A DNA stretch of 11,671 bases from an uncultured Clostridia bacterium (GCA_904420265.1 CAJFUU010000120.1:1-11671); one strand, 5' to 3'. Positions 1 through 6,964 are shown, numbered from the stretch's first letter. The notes: a model not told the origin generated them from the sequence alone. Made by a program: numbers and translations.

Positions 1-1
1 G

Positions 2-2251
2 ACCGCCTTCAGCCTGCCCTCCGCGCTGCGTCTGGGCGTGGACGGCCAGACTACCCTTACCCCCACCCTCAATCCCGGCAACGCCACCTACGGCGCGCTG
101 ACCGACTTTGCCTGGGAGAGCGACAATCCCGAGGTTGCCACCGTGGAGGACGGCGTGGTCACCGCCCACACCACCGGCACGGCCCGCATCACCGCCACTT
201 CCTACAACGGCCTGACCAGCACCTGCACGGTCACGGTTATCGTCATGGCGGACAGAGTCGTTATTTCGCCCGTAGGCGATGAAACGTCTGTGGGCGCGGG
301 CGATATAAACCTGAGCGAAACGGATTACGTCCTCAAGGCGGTCGCCTACGATGTGGACGGCAACAGCGACGGCGTTCTGCAGGAGTTTGAATGGACGGCT
401 TCCGTCGATGGCATTGCCTCGGGCCGCTACTATGACGATTCCTCCGTGTGCAACATTACGCCCCTGAGCGTCGGCACGGTTACCATTTACGCCACCGCTA
501 CGGATGGCAGCGGCGTGCGCGGCGAGTTCGAACTGTCCGTCGTGCGGAAAATGACGGGCCTGACGTTGCCGGAAAGCGCCGAAGTGGCCGTAGGCAAGAC
601 GCTGACGCTCACGCCGACGTTTACGCCCACTGACGCCACCCGCAAAGACCTGGTGTGGGAAAGCAGCGACGATACCATCGCCACGGTGGAAAACGGCGTG
701 GTCACGCCCGTAGGCGAACCCGGCGAAGTGATCATTACCGCAACTTCTGTTTACTATCCTGAATTGACGGCCTCCTGCACGGTCAAGGTGGGCTATGCCC
801 CCACCGCCATCGAGGTGGCTCCTTCGGATGAAACGGCTGTGTACGATGAAAACACCGTTATCGTTTACCTTGACCGCACGCTCACGCTGGACAGCGTATT
901 CCCGGACACCGAGGAAAGCGAACACCTGCTGGGCGACCTGGTTTGGAGCATCGACAGCGGTTCGAATCTCATCAGTCTCGTCGCCAATGACGACGGAAGC
1001 TGCACGTTGACCGGTCGCGCAGTGGGTACGGCCACAATCACGGCCGCCAGCAAGCATGATACCAGCGTGCGCACCACGTTGCAGGTGATGGTGGCGCGGC
1101 CGATTACCAGCATTGCGCTGGCAGACTGCAATTACTACTATAACGACCAACAGCAGTTCACATTGAGCCTGACGGTATCGCCGTCCAACGCTACGTTCAG
1201 GAACTATGAAGATTTCCTGTGGATGAGCAGCGATGAAAGCGTCGTCACCGTGGAAAACGGCGTCTGCACCATCCAGGGAACAGGCGTTTCCTACGTGTCT
1301 GTGCAGTCCCGCTACGACGCCAACGTGGTCACCGGCTGTACTGTGCGGATTTCGAAGATGGCCGCGTCCATTGGCATCATCGCCCTGGACGACGACTTCA
1401 ATCCCGTGGAAATCGACGGCCAGGCGACGATTGCGGTAGACTCCTATCTGCAGCTGTACGCCGTCGCCTTCGAGGAGGGCTACGACATAGAGTCCGGCGA
1501 AGACCCAGGCGCGCATCAGGTGTTTAACTGGAGCTCGTCCAATCCAAATGTCGTGGCAATCCATGGCGATCAAGGTGTCTTCAATGTAACGGATGCAAAC
1601 AGCCCGTATTGCCTGGTGCATGCCCTGAGAACCGGTTCTGCTACGATTACCGCCAACTCTACCGACGGCAGCGGCGTGCGCGGCACGTTCACGGTGTATG
1701 TGGTCGATCCGATGGAAGGCGTGGACAACGTTCCTTCGGAAATCTCGCTGTACGTGGGCGACACCTACACCTTTGAGCCGCAGCCCTTGCCGGCAGATTA
1801 TGCGAATTTCCAGGGCTTTGTCTGGCACGACGTGAAGGAGCGCGACCAGCGCGTACTGACCATGGAGGGCGACACCGTAAAGGCCGTCGGTCCCGGCAAG
1901 GTCACAGTTACGGTGTATCCGTTGCGGAACGAGATGGTTTCCGCCTCCTGTACGGTGACCGTGTACCAGTACGTCGAAAGCATCAAGCTGGAGGGCGGCA
2001 AAGATACCATGACCGTGGGCGAAACGCTGACATTGACCGCCACGGCGCTGGGCGGAGACGGTAGTACAGACTTTATCGCCGAACCAGGCGTCACTTGGAC
2101 GACGTCGGATCCCCGCGTGGCTACCGTGCGTAACGATGGCGTCGTGGAAGCTGTCGGCAGCGGCGAGGTGACCATCACGGCCATCTCTCGCGAAAATCCC
2201 GAAGTCAACGAGAGCATTACCATCCAGGTAAGCCCCGCCCAGAACCCCTGA
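2..2251 (+). CDS. Multi-domain BIG2 (bacterial Ig-like) surface protein, 5'-truncated by window edge
   Basis: The frame is open from the window's left edge to a TGA at 2249-2251, giving the last 749 residues of a longer protein. I count about eight Ig-like units, at roughly residues 1-81, 83-182, 183-263, 264-365, 366-450, 451-569, 570-655 and 656-745. Several carry the BIG2 signature: a 'VGxTLTLTPT' strand, a 'WxSSD..VATVENGVV' block, then 'G.A.ITATS' and a closing 'CTVTV' strand. BIG2 arrays are known as stalks of secreted or surface adhesins and S-layer-associated proteins of Gram-positive bacteria; that role is inferred here. The visible end (SPAQNP) has no LPXTG motif, membrane anchor or SLH domain, so any anchor or signal peptide must lie upstream of the window. 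A GTG at position 38 is internal, not a start. A terminator follows at 2324. Family assignment is firm; ligand and anchoring are unknown. Confidence 0.9.
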   Translation, partial: TAFSLPSALRLGVDGQTTLTPTLNPGNATYGALTDFAWESDNPEVATVEDGVVTAHTTGTARITATSYNGLTSTCTVTVIVMADRVVISPVGDETSVGAGDINLSETDYVLKAVAYDVDGNSDGVLQEFEWTASVDGIASGRYYDDSSVCNITPLSVGTVTIYATATDGSGVRGEFELSVVRKMTGLTLPESAEVAVGKTLTLTPTFTPTDATRKDLVWESSDDTIATVENGVVTPVGEPGEVIITATSVYYPELTASCTVKVGYAPTAIEVAPSDETAVYDENTVIVYLDRTLTLDSVFPDTEESEHLLGDLVWSIDSGSNLISLVANDDGSCTLTGRAVGTATITAASKHDTSVRTTLQVMVARPITSIALADCNYYYNDQQQFTLSLTVSPSNATFRNYEDFLWMSSDESVVTVENGVCTIQGTGVSYVSVQSRYDANVVTGCTVRISKMAASIGIIALDDDFNPVEIDGQATIAVDSYLQLYAVAFEEGYDIESGEDPGAHQVFNWSSSNPNVVAIHGDQGVFNVTDANSPYCLVHALRTGSATITANSTDGSGVRGTFTVYVVDPMEGVDNVPSEISLYVGDTYTFEPQPLPADYANFQGFVWHDVKERDQRVLTMEGDTVKAVGPGKVTVTVYPLRNEMVSASCTVTVYQYVESIKLEGGKDTMTVGETLTLTATALGGDGSTDFIAEPGVTWTTSDPRVATVRNDGVVEAVGSGEVTITAISRENPEVNESITIQVSPAQNP

Positions 2252-2323
2252 ATTGGCCGGGAGACAGGCCCGACGGCCAGTTTTTCCCAACGTTACTTAC
2301 TTTCCAAGACGGCAAGACCCATC

Positions 2324-2356
2324 GCGCCGGCGGCAAACCCGCCGGCGCTTGCTTTT
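2324..2356 (+). terminator. Rho-independent terminator of the BIG2 gene
   Basis: A perfect 10-bp GC stem (GCGCCGGCGG at 2324-2333 with CCGCCGGCGC at 2339-2348) closes a five-base CAAAC loop and is followed by TTGCTTTT. It lies 72 bases after the stop codon, in the right orientation. Confidence 0.8.
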
Positions 2357-2785
2357 GTCAACCGCAATCCGAAAAAGGCGCCTGCAGGACGTTCTCGAAC
2401 CCATTGGAGAAAGGCGATGCGAGGCCGTCCGAAAATCCCTTTTTCACTGTCAGTTTGTACAATAAATGACCAATTCAGGCTGGATTTATGTGCGCCTTAT
2501 ATAGAGTCATGACCATCGGCCTGTCCAGTGGTTTGACAAGGCCCCGTAAAGGCCTGATACCGGCAACGCTCGCGCGCGCTGAACTTCCGGCACATGCGCC
2601 AGTTTTCCCCCGGATGCTGCCAAGCGCAGGCCTTTGCGTCAGGTTTTCTTCAGCACGCCTCCCGTTTTTTAGAAAAGGATTTGACGATTCTGGCATAGCT
2701 ATAAGAAATTCTCCAGAATCCCGCTCCAAGGGGGCATTGCACGCAAACCGTTTGGAAACTATTTTTAGGGCGATTTGAGGCCTGG
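2357..2785. other. Intergenic stretch without a credible gene
   Basis: Short open frames occur on both strands, but none has a convincing ribosome site or a recognisable domain. The only local structure I see is an 8-bp inverted repeat, GATTCTGG at 2686-2693 and CCAGAATC at 2713-2720. The stretch leads directly into the 114-bp repeat array. Confidence 0.5.
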
Positions 2786-3206
2786 AAGCAGGGAATCCGG
2801 CGGGGATTTGCAGCCGCCATTATGGGTTGTCTGTTCCCAATGAAAAGTAGCCGCAAAGGGTATGGCGCTCGAACCCCTCGAGAAAAGGCGCGGGTCCGAA
2901 AGCAGGGAATCCGGTGGGGGTTGCAGCCGTCATCGCGGGTTGTCTGCTCCCAATAAAAGTAGCCGCAAAAGGCATGACCCATTTGAACCTTTTGAGAAAA
3001 GGCGCGGGTCCGGAAGCAGGGAATCTGGCGGGGTTTACAGCCGTCATCGCAGGTTGTCTGTTCCCAATGAAAAAGTAGCCGCAAAGGGTATGGCGCTCGA
3101 ACCCCTCGAGAAAAGGCGCGGGTTCGAAAGCAGGGAATCCAGTAGGATTTGCAACTTCTATCGCGGGTTGTCTGCTCCCAATAAAAGTAGCTGCAAAGGG
3201 TATGGG
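2786..3206. repeat. Tandem array of 114-bp repeats, about 3.7 copies
   Basis: The landmark AAGCAGGGAAT recurs at 2786, 2900, 3014 and 3128, an exact 114-bp step each time. Units 1 to 3 are complete and unit 4 decays after about 3206. Units 1 and 3 share an identical tail containing the small palindrome CTCGAACCCCTCGAG, and both have TGTTCCCAATG in mid-unit. Units 2 and 4 instead share TGCTCCCAATAAAAG. The array therefore looks like a duplicated A-B dimer of 228 bp. Single-base gains and losses between units compensate, so the period does not change. Because 114 is divisible by three and stops are absent, frames stay open on both strands across the array. None of them has a ribosome site or known fold, so I treat it as non-coding. 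It sits between convergent genes. Confidence 0.9.
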
Positions 3207-3301
3207 ACATTTTGCCATCTGTCATGGAGAGGTTTTTTGTCAACGCGCTTCATCGTCATAGGCTCTCCGGAATCCCCGTTCGAAGCGAGGGCGCCATATG
3301 A

Positions 3302-3336
3302 AAAGGGGCGACGGTCTCTTGCCGTCGCCCGCTTTT
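3302..3336 (-). terminator. Bidirectional terminator between convergent genes
   Basis: A 9-bp stem (GGGCGACGG at 3306-3314 with CCGTCGCCC at 3322-3330) has a seven-base loop. It is flanked by AAAA on the left and GCTTTT on the right, so each strand reads a stem followed by T's. It lies about 190 bases past the stop of the minus-strand regulator and would also stop plus-strand transcripts crossing the repeat array. Confidence 0.7.
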
Positions 3337-3521
3337 GCGTGCCTGCCTTTGCCCAGAGCGTGTTTTGAAAAGGAAAAAATCCGCAATTTCAAGGGGATTT
3401 CCCGTCAATTTTCGCGAAGAATTCGCAGGCTTCGCGGCGCTAAATCAAGAATTCGCAGCACCATCATGGCGCAAAAGGCGCTGAAACCGCATTGAAGGAT
3501 TTTTCAAATACAAGCCAGGCT

Positions 3522-4127
3522 TTACCGTGTAACGCAATGCTTGCACATGCCCGTTTTGCCGCATTCGGGGCAGGTCAGCCTCCTGCGCGTAAACGTGTGA
3601 TAGCCCTTGATATACTCCCGCATGGTCGGAACAAAGAGCGTCCCGCAATACGGGCACTGATAGTGGCCGGCTCTCTGTTCGAGTATTGCCGCCGCGCCCA
3701 CGCCCACCGCCGCCGTCGCAATTGCAAATATCAACACCGCCACGCGCGCAACCGTAGGCATTTCAATATACGCGGCGATTACAACAAGCGCGCAGACCGC
3801 AATAATTGTAATTGCGCCGCAGACGATGGATATAGCCATCCTCCGCTTGTTTTCCGCATTCTCCTGCATCAAATTCATCATGTTTTCCTCCGCCTTCTTT
3901 TGATAGTCCGCCTCGGAGACCTTCTGCCCTGAAAGCAGGTCGTTGACGGTGATGTCCAGCGCCTTGCACAGCGGCAGCATAAGCGAAACTTCCGGAAGCC
4001 CTTTTCCGCATTCCCATTTGGAAACGGTTTTGTCGCTGATGGACAGCGATTCGGCAAGTTGCCTTTGGGTGAGATTCTGCGCCTTTCTGGCTGCGGCAAT
4101 GAATTTGCCGATCTGGATTTGGTCCAC
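3522..4127 (-). CDS. XRE-family HTH regulator with two membrane helices and a C-terminal zinc ribbon
   Basis: The protein has 201 residues. Residues 5-65 form an XRE/Cro-type helix-turn-helix, with LTQRQLAESLSISDKTVSKW containing the recognition helix and LPEVSLMLPLCKALDITVNDLL its C-terminal helices. Two hydrophobic segments follow at about 98-120 and 125-149. The tail carries paired cysteines (C158/C161 in CPYC, C186/C189 in CPEC, and C195/C198 in CKHC), a likely zinc-ribbon fold. This suggests a membrane-tethered transcription factor with both the DNA-binding head and, if both helices span, the zinc ribbon in the cytoplasm; target genes are unknown. I chose GTG at 4127 because AGGGGGGAG lies just upstream and a TATAAT box at 4157-4152 would give a leader of about 20 bases. 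The frame stays open upstream to 4226, but ATG codons there fall in the promoter. The stop is TAA. No partner gene adjoins it. Confidence 0.85.
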   Translation of the reverse strand: MDQIQIGKFIAAARKAQNLTQRQLAESLSISDKTVSKWECGKGLPEVSLMLPLCKALDITVNDLLSGQKVSEADYQKKAEENMMNLMQENAENKRRMAISIVCGAITIIAVCALVVIAAYIEMPTVARVAVLIFAIATAAVGVGAAAILEQRAGHYQCPYCGTLFVPTMREYIKGYHTFTRRRLTCPECGKTGMCKHCVTR

Positions 4128-4151
4128 CGGTTCTCCCCCCTTTCCGCCCTT

Positions 4152-4157
4152 ATTATA
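4152..4157 (-). promoter_or_regulatory. -10 box of the XRE/zinc-ribbon regulator
   Basis: A perfect TATAAT on the minus strand lies 25 bases upstream of the GTG start. The hexamer 17 bases further upstream is TGTTTT, a weak -35. A TTGAAA at 4175-4170 is only 12 bases away, too close for a standard spacer. Confidence 0.6.
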
Positions 4158-4428
4158 CAGCATACGCGCTTTCAAAAACACCCACGCAGCGTAGACTTTG
4201 GGCCAACCTGCGCGGCGTAGAGCCATATTCCCCTTTTATTTATCAGAGCATTTCCTGGAAAAGCGGGGCTTTGCGCAGGCGGCGCTTGCGCACACCTTGA
4301 ATTGGCAGGATTGCCCGCGGAAGGCCGGCGGCAACGCCGTCGCGCAAAGGCGCGAAAACCGCCCACGGGCTTTGACCGGCAAAAGATGCCGCCTTCCAAA
4401 CCGCCGCGGGAACCTTTGCAGGATGCCG
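4158..4428. other. Intergenic stretch between the regulator and the L,D-transpeptidase
   Basis: Together with the hairpin that follows, this fills the gap between the two minus-strand genes. Open frames are present, but they are GC-rich shadows without ribosome sites. I see no RNA gene or repeat. Confidence 0.5.
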
Positions 4429-4485
4429 GCACAGAGAAACGGCCCTCCGCCTTTCTGCAAAGAGCCGTTTCAGGGTTTTCTGTGC
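4429..4485 (-). terminator. Long imperfect hairpin just after the L,D-transpeptidase stop
   Basis: An inner 8-bp stem (GAAACGGC at 4436-4443 with GCCGTTTC at 4464-4471) is enclosed by an outer 6-bp stem (GCACAG at 4429-4434 with CTGTGC at 4480-4485). On the minus strand it begins seven bases after the TGA of the transpeptidase gene. It has no clear T-run, so it may be a terminator of a less usual kind or a 3'-end stabiliser. Confidence 0.45.
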
Positions 4486-4491
4486 AATGGA

Positions 4492-6108
4492 TCAATAGAC
4501 CTCTACGATCGTGCCCGCATCGCAATTATCATATATCCACTTGGCGTCGTCCACGCGCAGGCGCACGCAGCCGTGCGAGGCCTTGCGCCCCAGGGCCGAA
4601 ACCGAACCGTAGCGCAGGGTGCTGGTATTGGGCGCGCTGTATAGCACGGAATGGAACCAGATATTGCCGGTGATGCGGAAGGAATACTGCGCCCAGCACT
4701 CGTACTTCTGGAAATATTGCCAGCGGTTGAGCGGCTCGGTAGACGTTGTATAGATGCCCGGCGGCGTGGAATTGCCAAGGCCCGTGGAGCAGATGAAGGT
4801 CTGATCCAGCTCGTATTCCCCGAAGGTATTGAGGGCGTAGACATACACGCGCTGGTCGTCGATGCTCACGCGCAGCTTGTACTTTGTCCACTTGCCAATC
4901 GCATCGTCGGAAAACAGGGCGCGCTGGGTTTCCTCGTCCGCCACGCCGGTCTCCTCAAGGCGGTTGTTGGCCTGGAATTCCCTGATGGCGGCGCGTGTTT
5001 TCTCGCCGACCGCGCCGTCGATAACGCCCTCGGAAATGTAATACAGCGAATAGAGCCGGCGCTGCACGCGCAGCACTTCTTCCTCGGAAGCGCCGGTTTC
5101 CACGTCCTCTCGGTAGACGAAGAAGTCCTCGGTCGCCAACAAATCCTGCGCGGCGGCGGTCACGCCGTCATACATGGCGAAGTGTTCGGCATAAGGGCTG
5201 CCGGTTTCCACCAGATAGGCGTGAAAGCGCTCCAGAGCGGTTTGTAAATCCGAGCCATATTTGCCGTCAATCACCGCGCCCAGCATGCCATATTGCGCCA
5301 TGGCTTCCTGCACGGCCACAACGGCGTCGTTCGCGTCGCCGACATAAATATCGTGCGCCACAAAGCGCTCGGCCACAACGGCGTCGCTGGAAAAGAGCGC
5401 ATCCACGGTCTGCTGGTCGGCCGTGCCGGTCGGGGAAAAGCCCTCGGCGTTCTGGAAGGCCTTGACCACGGCGAGCGTGTAGTCGTCAAACACGCTGTCC
5501 GGCTCCTCGTCCAGATAGCCCAGGTTGCGCAGGCGGCGCTCCAGGCGACGCACTTCGCCGTCCTCATCGCCAAGGGAAAGTTCCTTGAGGAAGGTGGAAC
5601 GCGTTTCGTCAAAAAGGTACTCCTGCGTAATGGGCGTGGCCGCGCCCGTGGCGCTCACGTTCTCCACGCCCTGCGCAATGAGGTGTTCCTGAAAATCCTC
5701 TACCGCGCTTTCGGTGTTTTTGCCGTATTTGCCATCCGCCTCGTCATCCAGAAAGCCAAGCTGAATCAGCCGCTGTTGCAGCGCCTGGACTTCCTCTCCT
5801 TCGTCGTCGCGCTCGAGCCCCTCGGGCAACTGCTTGGCCTGCGCGGAAAACAGCGCCGCATAGGTACCGGCGTCTACCGTACCGGTCTGCTCCAAACCGT
5901 TGAGCTGTTGAAACAGGCGCACCGCCGTTGTGGTCTGTTTGCCGTAAATGCCGTCCACCGTACCCGTAAGATAGCCCAGGTCGGCAAGCTGTTGCTGAAT
6001 CTGCTCGATTTCTTCGCCACGCGCGCCCTCGGCGTATTCCTCCGCAAAGCCGGAGGCGCACAGCGCGGTCAGCAGAAACACGAGCACGAGCGAGACAACT
6101 CGTCGCAA
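4492..6108 (-). CDS. Secreted L,D-transpeptidase (YkuD) with five peptidoglycan-binding repeats
   Basis: The protein has 538 residues. The N-terminus is a signal peptide (LRRVVSLVLVFLLTALCASGFA, cut near residue 22). Five PG_binding_1-type repeats follow, at about 31-88, 102-165, 180-242, 256-325 and 338-400; most show the 'LQ..L..LGYL....DG.YG..T..AV..FQ' pattern, and repeats 3 and 4 are the most diverged. The YkuD catalytic domain spans about 411-538, with the conserved His (WFHS, H486) and the active-site motif SHGCVRL, in which C514 is the nucleophile. YkuD enzymes form 3-3 peptidoglycan cross-links or attach proteins to the wall. I prefer TTG at 6108 over GTG at 6117, because GGGGTGATC (complementary to the 16S 3' end) overlaps the GTG and lies at ideal distance from the TTG. 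The GTG start would add three residues. It is a stand-alone transcription unit with its own -10 box. Five binding repeats is more than the one or two usual in this family. Confidence 0.93.
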   Translation of the reverse strand: MRRVVSLVLVFLLTALCASGFAEEYAEGARGEEIEQIQQQLADLGYLTGTVDGIYGKQTTTAVRLFQQLNGLEQTGTVDAGTYAALFSAQAKQLPEGLERDDEGEEVQALQQRLIQLGFLDDEADGKYGKNTESAVEDFQEHLIAQGVENVSATGAATPITQEYLFDETRSTFLKELSLGDEDGEVRRLERRLRNLGYLDEEPDSVFDDYTLAVVKAFQNAEGFSPTGTADQQTVDALFSSDAVVAERFVAHDIYVGDANDAVVAVQEAMAQYGMLGAVIDGKYGSDLQTALERFHAYLVETGSPYAEHFAMYDGVTAAAQDLLATEDFFVYREDVETGASEEEVLRVQRRLYSLYYISEGVIDGAVGEKTRAAIREFQANNRLEETGVADEETQRALFSDDAIGKWTKYKLRVSIDDQRVYVYALNTFGEYELDQTFICSTGLGNSTPPGIYTTSTEPLNRWQYFQKYECWAQYSFRITGNIWFHSVLYSAPNTSTLRYGSVSALGRKASHGCVRLRVDDAKWIYDNCDAGTIVEVY

Positions 6109-6111
6109 TCC

Positions 6112-6120
6112 GATCACCCC
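6112..6120 (-). promoter_or_regulatory. Extended ribosome binding site that sets a TTG start
   Basis: Minus-strand GGGGTGATC matches the 3' part of the full anti-16S consensus AAGGAGGTGATC. It is followed by GGA and then TTG at 6108-6106. The nearest upstream start, GTG at 6117-6115, lies inside the site and has no ribosome site of its own. Confidence 0.65.
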
Positions 6121-6139
6121 ATATCATGTATACTTTGTT

Positions 6140-6145
6140 ATTATA
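6140..6145 (-). promoter_or_regulatory. -10 box of the L,D-transpeptidase gene
   Basis: A perfect TATAAT on the minus strand lies 31 bases upstream of the TTG start. No hexamer at 16-18 bases upstream resembles TTGACA, so the promoter would need an activator or tolerate a poor -35. Confidence 0.55.
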
Positions 6146-6209
6146 CAGGACAATTATGGCGTATCTATTGCTTTTGTGTATTAGTTTGCGCACGGCCGCA
6201 CAGGGAAAA

Positions 6210-6245
6210 CAAAAAAGTGCCCGGCAGGAAGCATCTCCCCGCCGG
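6210..6245 (-). terminator. Terminator-like hairpin upstream of the L,D-transpeptidase promoter
   Basis: On the minus strand CCGGCGGG (6245-6238) pairs with CCTGCCGG (6228-6221) over a nine-base loop, with one G-T pair, and GCACTTTTTT follows. It would protect the transpeptidase promoter from read-through. Confidence 0.6.
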
Positions 6246-6490
6246 ACGCCGCGCTTCAAAATTCCAATTTGAGCCGTGGCAGTTTGCCTTTGGCGAAACC
6301 GCAGTATCCTGTGATTCTGCGTCTTCGCCATTCTCTGCAATTTTCGCTCTGGGCAATGGGGTTTCCCGACGCAAAAAACGCCCCGGCGCACGCGCCGTCG
6401 GGTACGATCAGGGCGTGAAAGCGTTTCCAAATCTTTCGCGCTTTCTTGATGGGGTTTGACAGCCTGAGCGCCCGGCGCAGGGTCAGCCAT
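6246..6490. other. Gene-free spacer between the ACT and L,D-transpeptidase genes
   Basis: Apart from the hairpin at 6365-6402 I see no gene, RNA or repeat here. A minus-strand open frame at 6165-6374 lacks a ribosome site and any recognisable composition. Confidence 0.45.
6365..6402 (-). terminator. Second terminator-like hairpin, with a competing outer stem
   Basis: On the minus strand the self-complementary CGGCGCGTGCGCCG is flanked by CCC/GGG pairing and followed by CGTTTTTT. The surrounding CCCGACG (6402-6396) can also pair with CGTCGGG (6371-6365), which would put the T-run inside a larger loop. The two folds exclude each other. Confidence 0.45.
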
Positions 6491-6522
6491 AGAAAAAACG
6501 CTTCGTGCGCGCTCAACGCACG
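6491..6522 (-). terminator. Terminator overlapping the ACT-gene stop codon
   Basis: On the minus strand CGTGCG (6522-6517) pairs with CGCACG (6509-6504) over a seven-base loop that contains the TGA stop. AAGCG and six T's follow, at 6498-6493. Confidence 0.55.
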
Positions 6523-6878
6523 CGATGGCCGCCGCGCGCAAGCGCCTCGAGCGCCCGGGTATAATCGCCTTCGCGGGTGAGTATATAGTCCGTATTGTAC
6601 GTGGAAACGGCGAAGATGCCGACGCCGCTTTGCGCCAGCAGCGCCGAGAGATTGGCGAGCACCCCTACCAGGGAAAAATCCAACACTCCGGCAACGCGAA
6701 AGGCCCGCCAGCCGTCGCTCCGCTCCAGCGCGTTTGCGGGCACATCCCCCTCCTCGCATACCAGGGAACGTTCCGCATCCGTCCCGGCAATGAACCAGCA
6801 ACCGCCCCTGGGGCGAAACGCGGAATAATCCTCCACTTTGCAGATGGAAAAGCGCTGTGCCAGGCATTCGATGTCCAT
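6513..6878 (-). CDS. ACT-domain protein (ACT_7 / COG3603-like), 121 aa
   Basis: The small cytosolic protein has two halves. Residues 1-57 form a beta-rich N-terminal part (including CWFIAGTDAERSLVCEE). Residues 58-121 form an ACT-type domain, seen in 'FRVAGVLDFSLVGVLANLSA', then LLAQSGVGIFAVSTYNTDYI and the final helix TREGDYTRALEALARGG. The 'GVLDFSLVGVLA..L..L...GVGIFAVSTYNTDYIL' block is characteristic of small stand-alone ACT_7 proteins, whose fold binds amino acids or similar small ligands. No ligand or enzymatic role can be read from the sequence. ATG at 6878 is chosen because AAAGGAGG lies ten bases upstream; an upstream frame extension to 7148 runs into repeats and is rejected. The gene stands alone, with a terminator over its stop and a 16-bp palindrome 48 bases upstream. 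No clear -10 box is visible. Confidence 0.85.
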   Translation of the reverse strand: MDIECLAQRFSICKVEDYSAFRPRGGCWFIAGTDAERSLVCEEGDVPANALERSDGWRAFRVAGVLDFSLVGVLANLSALLAQSGVGIFAVSTYNTDYILTREGDYTRALEALARGGHRVR

Positions 6879-6925
6879 TTTGTTTTTCCTCCTTTTGTCA
6901 GAGCGAATCATCCAACATTCCCACA

Positions 6926-6941
6926 GACATGCGCGCATGTC
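6926..6941. promoter_or_regulatory. 16-bp perfect palindrome upstream of the ACT gene
   Basis: GACATGCGCGCATGTC is its own reverse complement over all 16 bases. It sits 48 bases upstream of the ACT-gene ATG, a place suited to an operator for a dimeric repressor or activator. No gene in this window is an obvious binder. Confidence 0.45.
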
Positions 6942-6964
6942 GCGATAACCGGGCTGGGCGCGCG

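Noticed and set aside
2681..2705. A promoter from TTGACG and TATAAG
   Set aside because: The spacer is only 13 bases and no gene follows.
2488..2778. A 96-residue plus-strand open frame in the intergenic region
   Set aside because: No ribosome site, no recognisable motif and an equally long frame on the opposite strand.
3108..3140. A GGTTCGAA motif inside the 114-bp repeat that resembles a tRNA T-loop
   Set aside because: No acceptor stem, anticodon arm or D-arm can be built around it, and other units read GGTCCGAA or GGTCCGGAA.
2786..3206. CRISPR array
   Set aside because: The whole 114-bp unit repeats, with no distinct unique spacers, and no cas genes are present.
4128..4226. A longer N-terminus for the XRE regulator, up to 4226
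   Set aside because: The region contains the TATAAT box and the ribosome site for the GTG at 4127, and the added residues do not fit the XRE domain.
4651..6459. Plus-strand open frames opposite the L,D-transpeptidase, and 8658-11021 opposite the foldase and YitT genes
   Set aside because: They are antisense shadows of well-supported genes in GC-rich DNA, with no domains of their own.
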